Part shown: positions 42,820-53,400 of the stretch, one piece after another | Numbering within the stretch: position 1 is the first letter of the stretch | Layout: every line of letters starts with the position of its first letter | Source of the DNA: Lactobacillaceae bacterium | GTDB taxonomy: Bacteria > Bacillota > Bacilli > Lactobacillales > Lactobacillaceae | Direction of reading: 5' to 3' | NCBI GenBank assembly: GCA_031289015.1 | Contig: JAITQG010000048.1 | Location: forward strand, 1-64,000 | Length of the DNA stretch: 64,000 nucleotides | Made by a program: the position numbers and the translations under genes | Notes under the pieces: generated by a model | What the model saw: only the letters and a program-made list of their open reading frames with translations | What the model was told of the DNA's origin: nothing | Databases searched by the model: none

Positions 42820-42995
42820 AAGACTATCTCCCTTCGCTCAATGTCCAATCTTACTAGGTCCAACTCAATAAAATGAGCGGCCGAGGAACTCGTTCCTGGG
42901 CCACTCAACTAAGAGCTATTCATCAACATTAAATATTATAGCGTAAGTCCTGTTGTAATGCAAGTTTAACGGGATATTGCGACCGTTTGTGATGC

Positions 42996-44339
42996 CTAAT
43001 TCTTGAACGAATGAATCGGTGCTGGAATGTGGCCACCCCGATTGATAAAATCCGCTGACGACTTATTGACCACCGGCATGACTGGTGCGGCGCCTAATAG
43101 ACCACCGTATTCGACCATTTCCCCGACTGCATAGCCTGGGGATGGCAAGATGCGCACCGCTGTGGTCTTATTGTTTTGTACTCCAATTGCCGCTTCATCA
43201 GCAATCATGCCAGCAATCGTGGTAGCGGGCACATCACCTGGAATCGCAATCATGTCCAAGCCAACGGAACACACCGCTGTCATTGCTTCTAACTTAGCCA
43301 ATGACAACGTCCCGGCCTTGACCGCATCGATCATGCCCGCGTCTTCAGAAACTGGGATAAAGGCCCCTGACAAACCACCGACCCGTTGTGAGGCCATCAC
43401 GCCGCCCTTTTTAACCGCGTCGTTTAATAACATCAAAGTCGCCGTCGTACCATGGGCACCGACTTGTTCCAGGCCAATTGCTTCGAGCACTTCGGCCACC
43501 GAGTCACCCCGTTCGGCCGTGGGTGCCAAACTCAAATCAACAATTCCAAATTCAACGCCAAGCTTTTCCGCCGCTAAACTACCGATAAATTGTCCGATTC
43601 TAGTAATCTTAAAGGCTGTACGTTTGATGGTTTCAGCCACCTTGTCAATCGGCTCACCTTGGCATTTGCTAATCGCGTTTTTCACCACACCAGGGCCAGA
43701 AACCCCAACGTTGATCACCACGTCCGGTTCACTGACACCGTGGAAAGCGCCGGCCATGAACGGATTGTCCTCGACCGCATTGGCAAAAATTACCATCTTG
43801 GCATTGGCTGTACCCGAGATTTCACTAATCGCCTTGACCGTTTCACCCATCAACTTGACCGCATCCAGATTAATCCCGGCCTTGGTTGAACCGATATTGA
43901 TTGAGCTCATCACCAAATCAGTATTCGTCAGCACTTCAGGCAATGACTTGATTAAGGCCAAGTCGCCATTTGAGAAGCCCTTTTGCACCAAGGCTGAGTA
44001 CCCACCGATGAAGTCGACCCCGACCGCTTTGGCTGCATCGTCTAAAGCCTTGGCGAGAATCAACATTTCTTCTGGCTTAGCACGCCCAGCAATCAAAGCC
44101 ACTGGTGTCACCGAAATCCGCTTGTTGGTAATTGGAATCCCATAATCGCGCTCGATTTCATTGGCTACAGCAACCAAATTAGCTGCTTTCGTCGTGATTT
44201 TGGCGTAAACGTTTTTAGCTGTCTCTTCGACCGTGCCCCCGATTGTATCGAGCAAAGAAATCCCCATCGTCACCGTGCGGATATCCATGTGCTCTTCGGC
44301 GACCATCTTAATCGTTTCTTGTATATGACTCGTATCCAT
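42996..44339 (-). CDS. PFL family protein (UPF0210/DUF711)
   Basis: [29 protein letters not shown]. Confidence 0.92.
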   Translation of the reverse strand: MDTSHIQETIKMVAEEHMDIRTVTMGISLLDTIGGTVEETAKNVYAKITTKAANLVAVANEIERDYGIPITNKRISVTPVALIAGRAKPEEMLILAKALDDAAKAVGVDFIGGYSALVQKGFSNGDLALIKSLPEVLTNTDLVMSSINIGSTKAGINLDAVKLMGETVKAISEISGTANAKMVIFANAVEDNPFMAGAFHGVSEPDVVINVGVSGPGVVKNAISKCQGEPIDKVAETIKRTAFKITRIGQFIGSLAAEKLGVEFGIVDLSLAPTAERGDSVAEVLEAIGLEQVGAHGTTATLMLLNDAVKKGGVMASQRVGGLSGAFIPVSEDAGMIDAVKAGTLSLAKLEAMTAVCSVGLDMIAIPGDVPATTIAGMIADEAAIGVQNNKTTAVRILPSPGYAVGEMVEYGGLLGAAPVMPVVNKSSADFINRGGHIPAPIHSFKN

Positions 44340-44350
44340 GATTGTACCGC

Positions 44351-44623
44351 CTAGACTTGTGACATCGTGTTGAAGAGTTCTTCGCGTTGAGTGTGCACTT
44401 CAACGCCAAGTTGCCCACCAACTACATCCAAATCAGTTTGCAGCGTCGCAAAATTCTCATTGAGCGTCGTCACGTCCACTAACATACTCATCGTGAAAAT
44501 GTCATCCATCAAAGTTTGGCTCAAATCCAAAATGTTTGCTTGGTGGTCAGCCAACGTGTTTGCAACCTTGGCGATGATGCCAGGGTGATCCTTACCAACT
44601 ACTGTAACTACTGCTCGTTGCAT
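44351..44623 (-). CDS. ACT domain protein (UPF0237)
   Basis: [34 protein letters not shown]. Confidence 0.93.
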   Translation of the reverse strand: MQRAVVTVVGKDHPGIIAKVANTLADHQANILDLSQTLMDDIFTMSMLVDVTTLNENFATLQTDLDVVGGQLGVEVHTQREELFNTMSQV

Positions 44624-44727
44624 ATCGTTTTCCTCGTTTTCTGTTTATGCCTGTATTATAACAAAGAATGTGCTGATTAATCCTTAGCACTTGATTAATC
44701 CTTGCGATCCGGTCGGCGTAGTGGCAA

Positions 44728-44837
44728 AAAACAAAAGAAAAGAGCTTGACGACTAGTACGCCAAGCTCAAATCCCAAATCACTAACCCTCTTATGAAATT
44801 ATCTTCGAGGGCGACGGGGCTAACCCGCCTTTCCTTA
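44728..44837 (-). ncRNA. Putative small RNA, copy 1
   Basis: TTGATT-17-TAGTAT promoter (44844..44872), no ORF, gagcttg hairpin with T-rich tail at 44728..44768; near-identical to 45145..45251. Confidence 0.7.
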
Positions 44838-45144
44838 CTTAAAATACTAACATGGTGATTCCATAAAATCAATCATTTTTTCGCCTGGATTTACAATCTA
44901 GGGAGAATCAAGTTACGTCGATTGTGAGCGATGTGAGCATGATCATTTAAATTCGCCATTTAAAATATTACTACATTTTTCAGATAAAACTAAACTCCCC
45001 CAAACGCCTATAAGACAGTGTTTAGAGATACATTATTCTAAATCAAGTGTCACACTTTTGATTATTGTAATTAATTTTCGATGCTAAATCCTTAGTGCTT
45101 TGATTTTTATCTGTCCAAAACGATACTGTCCGCAGAATTGCCAA

Positions 45145-45251
45145 CACAAAAGAAAAGAGCTTGACGACTAGTACGCCAAGCTTAGATCCCGAATCACTAA
45201 CCCTCTTGTGAAATTATCTTCGAAGGCGACGGGGCTAACCCGCCTTTCCAT
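45145..45251 (-). ncRNA. Putative small RNA, copy 2
   Basis: TTGATA-17-TATATT promoter (45258..45286), same body and hairpin as copy 1 with about 6-7 differences. Confidence 0.7.
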
Positions 45252-45313
45252 ATACTTAATATATCATTACACTTACATATTATCAAGCTTTTTCCTATGG
45301 AATTAATTAATAT

Positions 45314-45478
45314 TTATTCCAAGGCCGCAATTACACCTTGCTTTCGATTAGCCTCGTTAGCAACATATTTCATTAACGTGCTGTATTCACGAGCCGTTGC
45401 CTTTTCATCAAACTCTGCATAGCTATGATGATATTTTTCAGCAATCTCATTTGCTAGTTTCTTTTGTTATTCGTCCAT
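45314..45478 (-). pseudogene. Homologue of the 54-aa protein at 45542..45706, stop at codon 4
   Basis: MDE*QKKLANEIAEKYHHSYAEFDEKATAREYSTLMKYVANEANRKQGVIAALE. Confidence 0.75.
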
Positions 45479-45541
45479 CTCTTGAGCCTTATTTATTCTA
45501 TCTTTGCAATGAAAGTTAGCGCTACCCTATAAAAACTTGCA

Positions 45542-45706
45542 TTAATCTAATCCAGCTATTTTTCGTTGCTTCAAGTTAGCTTGATCAACAATGTACTTTA
45601 ATAAAATTGAAAATTCCATTGAGGTGGCATTTTTAGAAAATTGCACATAGTTGTGGTGATACTTTTCAGCAATTTCAAAGGCTAATTGTTTTTCTTCATC
45701 AGTCAT
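45542..45706 (-). CDS. 54-aa protein overlapping the zeta toxin gene, possible antitoxin/partner
   Basis: MTDEEKQLAFEIAEKYHHNYVQFSKNATSMEFSILLKYIVDQANLKQRKIAGLD; 8-nt overlap with the zeta ORF; below the ORF-track cutoff. Confidence 0.7.
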   Translation of the reverse strand: MTDEEKQLAFEIAEKYHHNYVQFSKNATSMEFSILLKYIVDQANLKQRKIAGLD

Positions 45707-46130
45707 CGAGTAATTCCTCCAATTGTTCTTTAGTATAAATCGCAGGTATCAGTAATTCAATGTTTTGCATAGTTCTGCCATGGGAAAATGTACCATCTAA
45801 AATAAATGAATAGTTTTTCTTAATCAGATAAGTAAAGGTGTGATCAACTAGCCACGATGCACCGTGTTGAAAATCGCTGGAATTAGCTCCATTGTAGCCT
45901 GGAAAGGACTCACGAAACACATCTGCATCAATAATACTCAAATTATCTCCTAGCATTTCAGATATGCTAACTGCCACTTCTGTTTTACCAGCTCCAGGTG
46001 TACCAGCCATGAAAATTGCTAGTTTATCTTCTTCAGGGATACGATGACCAATCACTTGTTCAACAAATTCACGTTTGTGAGCTTTTGCATATTCCAGAGT
46101 TTTCTCATCAATATTTTTTTCTGCTGTCAT
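45699..46130 (-). CDS. Zeta toxin family protein, apparently internally deleted (143 aa)
   Basis: FMAGTPGAGKTEVAVSI Walker A; IIDADVFRESFPGYNG; QHGASWLVD; ends abruptly HGRTMQNIELL|IPAIYTKEQLEELLDD. Confidence 0.75.
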   Translation of the reverse strand: MTAEKNIDEKTLEYAKAHKREFVEQVIGHRIPEEDKLAIFMAGTPGAGKTEVAVSISEMLGDNLSIIDADVFRESFPGYNGANSSDFQHGASWLVDHTFTYLIKKNYSFILDGTFSHGRTMQNIELLIPAIYTKEQLEELLDD

Positions 46131-46197
46131 CTCATCACCTCCCATTTATCAATTATTATCTCACACAAATTAATATAACCCTAGTCAATCAATTAAT

Positions 46198-47385
46198 TCA
46201 ATATGCCTTAGCAATCATCTTAGCCGTCGCTTTCAGTAATCGCATATACGCATCATAATCAGGGGCTGTGCCCGCTATTAAGTTTGCATCAAAGACATCC
46301 GAGCGCACCAAATCTGAGCGCAAGTCTGTGTCTGAGTAGCGTGTCAATGTAATCTTGGCTTGGCGGCGGGCGATATAAACTTGGTCGCCACGCACTAAAT
46401 CATCCAGCAACGCCGAATAGTGCGTGCTAAAGATCAACGTCGCCTGCTGTTGATTGATTCTTTGATCGGCAAACATTTCGATGAATGTCCGCACAATTGC
46501 GTGATTGAAGTGGTTTTCTAGTTCATCAATGAATAGATAGCCACCTTTCTTCAACGTGATTAACGCCTGGGAGTAAATCGTAATTCCCTTCGCCGTCCCT
46601 GATGACAAATAGCGCGTGATATTGGCAAAATTGTTATCCGTTATTTCACGTGGCAATCCCTTAAATTTCAACCTGAACACGGATTGATGATTCTCTAGTC
46701 GATCAATTTTTAGGTATTCAACCGTTGAATCTAAATATTCCAAAATCTGCGTGGGCACTTCATCTTGCGCTGACACCAAAAAATTCAGGTCGGTAAACGT
46801 TAAATTATCCACGACGGCCGTTGGTTGATACTTATTGTGGGCAATCACGGTTCGGAAAATGGAATCATCAGGCGACAAAACGAGTGAGGCGATTCCGTCT
46901 AACTTGGAACGATCAGCAAAAACTTCCGCCTCAGTAAAGTTAAACAGGCTTTTTTTGGCGTCATTAACTTTGGCCGTTTTGACCTTAATCACTTCCTGGT
47001 CAATGTACCAAGCCCCTTGCTGGCTATCCCAGGCGAAAGTGAGCACGTCTTGATAGATTTGCTTGTTCGTGCCGTAAAAGTACATTTCGACTGTCACTGG
47101 CGCGTCCCCAAGCAACACCTCAACCAGTCTGGTCTGCGTGATTGAATTATTTCCCAGCAACAAAGACAACATCCCCAACGTGAACTTCATGAGCGTAGTT
47201 TTACCCGCCGCGTTCCGCCCAGCTAAGGTTGTGATGTTATTGACCCAGTTACGTCCGAACAAATGAATCATTTGCTCCTCATCGCCTTCTTGGACGCGTT
47301 GATCAGAGACAAGCGAGAACGCTGTATTGGTTTGGATTAGGGGATGGTTATTGATGACGATTTTTAAAAAACGTAATTCAGCCAT
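46198..47385 (-). CDS. AAA (AAA_15/OLD-like) ATPase
   Basis: GRNAAGKTTLMKF Walker A, GYLFIDELENHFNH Walker B, LIFSTHY. Confidence 0.8.
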   Translation of the reverse strand: MAELRFLKIVINNHPLIQTNTAFSLVSDQRVQEGDEEQMIHLFGRNWVNNITTLAGRNAAGKTTLMKFTLGMLSLLLGNNSITQTRLVEVLLGDAPVTVEMYFYGTNKQIYQDVLTFAWDSQQGAWYIDQEVIKVKTAKVNDAKKSLFNFTEAEVFADRSKLDGIASLVLSPDDSIFRTVIAHNKYQPTAVVDNLTFTDLNFLVSAQDEVPTQILEYLDSTVEYLKIDRLENHQSVFRLKFKGLPREITDNNFANITRYLSSGTAKGITIYSQALITLKKGGYLFIDELENHFNHAIVRTFIEMFADQRINQQQATLIFSTHYSALLDDLVRGDQVYIARRQAKITLTRYSDTDLRSDLVRSDVFDANLIAGTAPDYDAYMRLLKATAKMIAKAY

Positions 47386-47415
47386 GGTATTTACCTCTGA
47401 CAACATCATAACACA

Positions 47416-47456
47416 AAAACACACTTCATACGAGATTGCCGTATGAAGTGTGTTTT
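47416..47456. terminator. Bidirectional 17-bp hairpin terminator
   Basis: aaaacacacttcatacg-agattgc-cgtatgaagtgtgtttt. Confidence 0.85.
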
Positions 47457-47535
47457 ATTTGTATCACCTAACAAAAGGCTTTGTTGCAGTAATTACCATG
47501 ATCAACTAAACGGAAGAACATCAATTGCGACAATG

Positions 47536-47826
47536 CTACTCATCCACCCACGTAACCTCTTTGAACACTTCGTTGATGTTTTTGCCATCAAACAACTTAG
47601 CCTTCAAAAAGTTAGTCCTAGTTACCTCAGGGTCAGGATCCTCGAAATAGTATTTCTCCACGTACTCTTGCCCGTCATTAAATACATCTAAGACATCGAC
47701 AACATGTACGTCATTAGCGCTGTGATAATTCGTTTCAACAAATATCTTGGAGCCTTTATAGATGAAGTACATGGCATCACCGTAGTAAAGGAATTCCATT
47801 AGCTGTGCGCGTTCGACTTCTTCCAT
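47536..47826 (-). CDS. Acidic 96-aa hypothetical protein
   Basis: Intact ORF bounded by a terminator; no family recognised. Confidence 0.6.
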   Translation of the reverse strand: MEEVERAQLMEFLYYGDAMYFIYKGSKIFVETNYHSANDVHVVDVLDVFNDGQEYVEKYYFEDPDPEVTRTNFLKAKLFDGKNINEVFKEVTWVDE

Positions 47827-47984
47827 TTCGGCTCCAGTTCTTACTTTAGGTTTTTATCGCCCTTTGAAACATATTATTATTGCAACGCGACCATTTTAAT
47901 CAACATTTCATTAATGTGCAACATTTACCACCTTTTCATATATTCTCAGGTCTCAGAAATTTAATGCTGCCTGTTTAATAAATA

Positions 47985-48455
47985 TCAGCTTGACAAATCA
48001 TCTTGCGTACTTATGACTGCAGATACAAAAAACCACATTGTGTGAATTATTGAAATAAAATAGCCAAATACAATTGAAATCCAAATTATTATTACAAAGT
48101 ATGGATAATTATTAATCAGCTGCAACACCGTACTTCCAAATAAAATGATAAATGAAAATATAATTGATTCCCATACACGCCATTTATACTGGTTAAATCC
48201 TCCAGATAACATCTTTAGCCTTTTAAATATTGGCATAACTTCTTTAGTAAGTACTATCCCAAACATTGTTCCGTAAAATCCAACAAAAATGGACGCAATC
48301 GTCTGCAAACTAGTTAACATGGTCTCAAAATCATGAATATGCACCTTAAAGTTACCTTGTGCAAGCTTTAAAATTACTAATTGACTTATTAATAGTAAGA
48401 TAGCCGAAACGATTTCTTTTTTCGAGTAATACCAAACGAATTTTAGTTTATTCAT
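47985..48455 (-). CDS. Four-TM membrane protein, defence-island candidate
   Basis: Four hydrophobic segments; start MNKLKFVWYY; 25 nt after the 48481 gene. Confidence 0.6.
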   Translation of the reverse strand: MNKLKFVWYYSKKEIVSAILLLISQLVILKLAQGNFKVHIHDFETMLTSLQTIASIFVGFYGTMFGIVLTKEVMPIFKRLKMLSGGFNQYKWRVWESIIFSFIILFGSTVLQLINNYPYFVIIIWISIVFGYFISIIHTMWFFVSAVISTQDDLSS

Positions 48456-48480
48456 ATTAAGTCTAGCTCCTAAAATTAGA

Positions 48481-49404
48481 TTAATTTTTGGCTTTTTCCT
48501 CATATTTCTTAATATTGGCCATCATAACTTTTTTTATTTCATTCACTGGAACACTTTCTTTGGGTTCATGGGTGAATTTTTCTGAGTATTTTAATACAGA
48601 ATCTAATAAATTTAGTACTTCTTTTTGACCCGACACGGTCTCGTCAAATTCAACTTCGGCCTTTCCAATTTGCATTGGGTTTGAAGTTATTTCATCAGCA
48701 ATTGCGTTGATAGTAGCTTCATTTAAGTATTTATTTGATCTGGGTTTTGGCTTCAGTACCACTTCTACCGAATATGCTTCTGTTAAATGCATTAAGTTAA
48801 ATCCCGCTTTCAGTGTAGCAGGGTCTTCTTCTTTAGGATTTGTGTAGAGTACACTTTCTGCATCAAATTTGTAATGTAGTTTTTTAAATCCCATCACTTT
48901 TTGCAATCGATTTCTAACATCAACCTTAACTGGAACAAGATTTATTTTAGCGTCACTATCAAGAAATACATTAATATATTCTTGTATATGTTGGTCTGAA
49001 ACTGCATTACGATTTGCTTGAATCATCATAAAACTATTATTGGGATCAAAAACTACATTTGTATCTAACGCGACATACTCTTCATTCTTCAATTCAATAG
49101 TACTTACTTCATCGCTCGATACATTAGATTTCATTACACCACGCTCAGTGTGCTTTGTGAAGTGAAGCCATTCTAGTCTACCTTGTTTTTCAAAGTCATC
49201 AACATGAATTATTCCTGATGAGATTCTAACATTTCGATATTGACCATTGGTCGAGTTGCCTATTTTTTCAGTAGAATCACCCATTTCAACTGGTAAACTA
49301 TTGGTATACCAGTCTTCCAATGAAAATCTTTTTAATTGAGAAAAATCATTACCTATATAAACTTTGTAAAAAAAGAAATTAATAATTTGTGTTTTCTTGG
49401 CCAT
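48481..49404 (-). CDS. Hypothetical cytosolic protein (about 307 aa), partner of the 4-TM protein
   Basis: MAKKTQIINFFFYKVYIG..; operon with the 4-TM gene. Confidence 0.6.
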   Translation of the reverse strand: MAKKTQIINFFFYKVYIGNDFSQLKRFSLEDWYTNSLPVEMGDSTEKIGNSTNGQYRNVRISSGIIHVDDFEKQGRLEWLHFTKHTERGVMKSNVSSDEVSTIELKNEEYVALDTNVVFDPNNSFMMIQANRNAVSDQHIQEYINVFLDSDAKINLVPVKVDVRNRLQKVMGFKKLHYKFDAESVLYTNPKEEDPATLKAGFNLMHLTEAYSVEVVLKPKPRSNKYLNEATINAIADEITSNPMQIGKAEVEFDETVSGQKEVLNLLDSVLKYSEKFTHEPKESVPVNEIKKVMMANIKKYEEKAKN

Positions 49405-49552
49405 TCTATCATCCTTAAACTTGATTTTGCAAAACAAATAATTATCATATCAATCTGCTGGTTATACCCGATTATCATCCTTGCACTAGCTTACCGAGGT
49501 AGGCTAGTGCAATATGTCACCTTTTATAAAAGATCTTGTAGAGTTCCGAAAA

Positions 49553-50326
49553 TTATTCAATAGTTGAATTATCTAATATATCAAATAAATTAACAGAAAC
49601 TTTTTTTGAAAAAGGCTCATCAAACTTCGTAAAACGCATCATTTTCGTTTCCATTTGTAATAAATGCCCTTCGATCGGTTCTTTTATAAACGTAATAAAT
49701 CTAAATTCATACTGTTCTTTAAATTTCTTGCTTTTAACAAATAATTCACCATATGCGGTGACTAATTCAGTATTTTCCTTATAAATTTCTAAAATATTTC
49801 CATAATGAATAGGGGAATAACTGGAGTCCAACTGTTGTTTTTTTGCTGCGATTTCAAAAGCGTCTATTAAATCTTGCAATACAACTATTACACCAAACCG
49901 TTTCTCATTGTAAGTTTGATAAACCTGTTGAACAAATTTTGTATCCAGTTCATACTTCCCAACTTCATAATTAAATATCAAGTGTTTATTAGGTATCAGT
50001 GTCCATGATGAAATATATGCATCACCCGTTAATGATGATGGCATTTTAAGAGCTGTCACATTCTCATCAACTTCCGTCTTGTATATATCACCATTTCCAT
50101 CATCGAAATTAAGTATGATTCGCATATTATTAATTCGTTCTGAATTAACTGTACCCTCACCATAATCATTTATTCCATTTCCGGTAGTGTCTTCCGTCTT
50201 ATATGACGTTAAATTACGCATATAAAATCCGCCACGAAAAAAATCATTTCTATGCTCATCTGTATCGAAAAAGCGCATTAAAAAAATTGGACTTTTCATG
50301 TGATTAAGATTCAGCTTACTTTGCAT
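49553..50326 (-). CDS. Hypothetical protein next to hsdR
   Basis: 257-aa ORF, IFLMRFFDTDEHRNDFFRGGFYMRNL. Confidence 0.6.
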   Translation of the reverse strand: MQSKLNLNHMKSPIFLMRFFDTDEHRNDFFRGGFYMRNLTSYKTEDTTGNGINDYGEGTVNSERINNMRIILNFDDGNGDIYKTEVDENVTALKMPSSLTGDAYISSWTLIPNKHLIFNYEVGKYELDTKFVQQVYQTYNEKRFGVIVVLQDLIDAFEIAAKKQQLDSSYSPIHYGNILEIYKENTELVTAYGELFVKSKKFKEQYEFRFITFIKEPIEGHLLQMETKMMRFTKFDEPFSKKVSVNLFDILDNSTIE

Positions 50327-50485
50327 TATTAAATATATCCTTTTTGATAATTAAGAGATTATCTTCATATGGTTTCATAAAAATAGTAAGTTTTCAACAT
50401 CATTCTTGTACTCACTATTTTATTTTGAACAAACTATAAGCTCAGTTTTCAAGAACACCTAAACTACATAATTATAAAAGTCCAT

Positions 50486-53400
50486 TTATTCACCATTATC
50501 ACGCAAAGCCATCAGCTCAGCCTGTTCAACTACAGTATCAATGGCTTCCTTGGCAAAATCAGGCGGATAACCAAACTGACGGAGAAGCTTTTTAACAGCA
50601 ATCCGCATGTTAGCTTTAACATTCGCACGTCGAGACCAATCAGTACCTGCGTTCTTTTTAACTTCAACAACTAAGGCCGCTGCAAGTTGATGAAGCTTAA
50701 CTTCACCCATCTCTTGAATGGCTCGTTCATGATCCGACAACGCATCATAAAAAGCAATTTCTTCAGGTGACAAACCTAAATCTTCACCTTCTTTTTTTGC
50801 AACGTTAATTTCTTTAGCCATCTCAATGAGTTGCCGGATTACAATTTCAGTGTTTAATCCGCGTGTATTGTAGCTCTCAATTGCTGCCTCCAAGGCCTCT
50901 TGGAACTTACGTGCTTTTACCATATTGGAGCGTGACAAATAACGCACTTGCCCTTTTAATAACCGTTCCAAAAGGTTCAAAGCGGTATTCTTTTGTGGTA
51001 GCTTTTCAACTTCCGCCAAGAACTCGTCTGACAAAAGATTCAAATCAGGCCGATCAAGTCCGAGTTCCGTATACAAATCTACAACGTCACCAGGCAAAAT
51101 TGACTTGTCCAAAAGTTGGCGCATTCGATAATCAATCTCTCTCCCACTAATTGCACCATCCGTCGCATTCAACTTGGCGATTGCATTTTTCAAAGCGACG
51201 AAAAATGCCAATTCCTCAGCAACGTCTACTGCTTCTGGTTGAGTTGCAACCAACGCAAAAGCTTTTTGAAATTGTGTTGTCACATCCTGGAATGCTTTAA
51301 TCTCATCTTTTCCAAGTGCAAGAATGTCGTTCAATGTATTTCTGAATGTTTCCATACGTATGGCACGATCACTCGAATTAAATTCGTGATAGTCCATTCC
51401 GTACAGATAATCATTGGTAATGATTTGATACTTTTCAAGCATTATAGATACTGCTTTTTCAATGTTAATACCTGCTTGTCCTTGATCCGAAGGTGTGTAT
51501 TGTTGCAATGCTTGCTTTAGACTATCTGCAATCCCGATGTAATCAACAACCAACCCATTTTCCTTGTCTTTGAAAACGCGGTTAACTCGCGCAATCGCTT
51601 GCATCAAGTTATGACCATGCATCGGCTTATCAACATACATTGTATTTGTTGCAGGGGCGTCAAACCCAGTCAACCACATATCGACGACAATAACGATTTG
51701 TAATTCATCATCATTGTTTTTCATGCGAAGTTGTAGCTTTTCACGTTCTTTTTTATTAGTGTGGTGCTTAGATAAGGCTTCATCATCGGACGCAGCTGTC
51801 GTCATAACAATTTTGATTTTACCTTTGTCTAGGTCATCACTATGCCAATCAGGTCGGAGTTTAATAATTTCGTCATAAATTTTAACTGCATTACGTCGAG
51901 ACATGGCGACAATCATTGATTTCCCATATTCCAATTTTTGACGAGCTTCAAAATGCTTAATAAAGTGTGCAGCTAGCGTCTTAACTCGTGGCGTTGATCC
52001 AGCAATAGATTCCAACCGAGTTAACTCACGCTCACGTTTGGCATTTGGACTCAAGCCATCAATAGACTCATCATCCATGCCTGTTTCGCGAAGTAAATCA
52101 TCATATTCAGCTTGTGCGTTTGGGTCCAGTGAAAGCGGAATGATATGACCTTCATAGAAAATTTTAACAGTCGCGTGGTCTTCAACTGCACGAGTCATAT
52201 CATAAACATCAATATAGTCGCCAAAAACACCCTTGGTTGACTTATCAGCTTGATCAATTGGCGTTCCGGTAAAACCAATGTATGACGCATTTGGTAGCGC
52301 ATCCCGAAGATATCGTGCATACCCGTATGTCGCTCCTTTTTCATCAGAATACTTTGATGAAAGGCCGTATTGCGTCCGGTGCGCTTCATCAGCAATGACA
52401 ATAACATTTGAACGTTCAGTCAATACTGGCATTTCAGTTTCACCATTCTTGAAATCTGGCGCGAATTTTTGCATAGTTGTAAAAACGATTCCGCCTGAGT
52501 TCACAGATAGTAATTCACGCATATCTTCACGTCCAGTGAGACCATTATGTTCCGTAGCTTGGGTGGGCTTCTGGCCCAATAATTCTTTGGCGGCGGCGAA
52601 GGTACCAGAAAGTTGGTCATCCAAATCGTTGCGATCATTAATGACCACAATTGTTGGATTACCAAGTTTTCGACTCACAATTCCAGTGTAGAAGACCATT
52701 GAAAGTGATTTACCAGAACCTTGAGTATGCCAAACTACTCCGATTCGGTTGTCGCTCGGATCGGCAATGGTTGTTTCTGTCTTTTCAACTGCCTTATTCA
52801 CCATATAGTACTGATGATACGCAGCTAAAATTTTGAAAGTTTTATCACCATCTGATTCAAAGATTATGAAATTTTGAATTAAGTCCAACAAAGTTTCAGG
52901 ACTCATCATCCCCTCAATCAAACTTTCCATCTGCATACCAGAAGAAAATCCATTTTTCACTTCATTTGGGAGACGCCATTGCATAAAGCGGTCTTCACCA
53001 GCGGTTAACGAACCAGCTCGGGCAACGACTCCATCAGTAATCACTAAAATTTCATTGTATTGCATATAATTAGATATTTCACGTTTATATGTTTGAAATT
53101 GATTCCATGCATCAGAAATACCAACATTATCGTTATCCAAGTCTTTAAACTCAAACGTAACTAACGGTAGCCCGTTCACAAATAAGGTAACGTCCGGGCG
53201 TCGATTATGATCACCTTGAATTACCGTGTATTGATTAGTTACTACAAAATCATTGTCCAGCGGGTTTTCAAAGTCGATTGGGTACATTGTTATTGTGCGT
53301 TGTTCTCCCAATATCGAACGAGTGACCTTGGCACCTCCAATAATCAATTTGTGCATGAAATGATTATTAATCATCATATCTGGACTATCAGCTAACTTTT

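Noticed and set aside
43150-44145. 331-aa plus-strand ORF
   Set aside because: Fully antisense to the conserved PFL protein gene; Ser/Pro/Ala/Ile composition typical of a shadow ORF.
44592-44777. 61-aa minus ORF over sRNA copy 1 as a possible peptide gene
   Set aside because: TTG start, no RBS, and the frame is broken by a stop (ATCTAAGC) in the second copy, so the repeat is better explained as RNA.
52278-52691. 137-aa plus-strand ORF
   Set aside because: Antisense to hsdR; no family signal.
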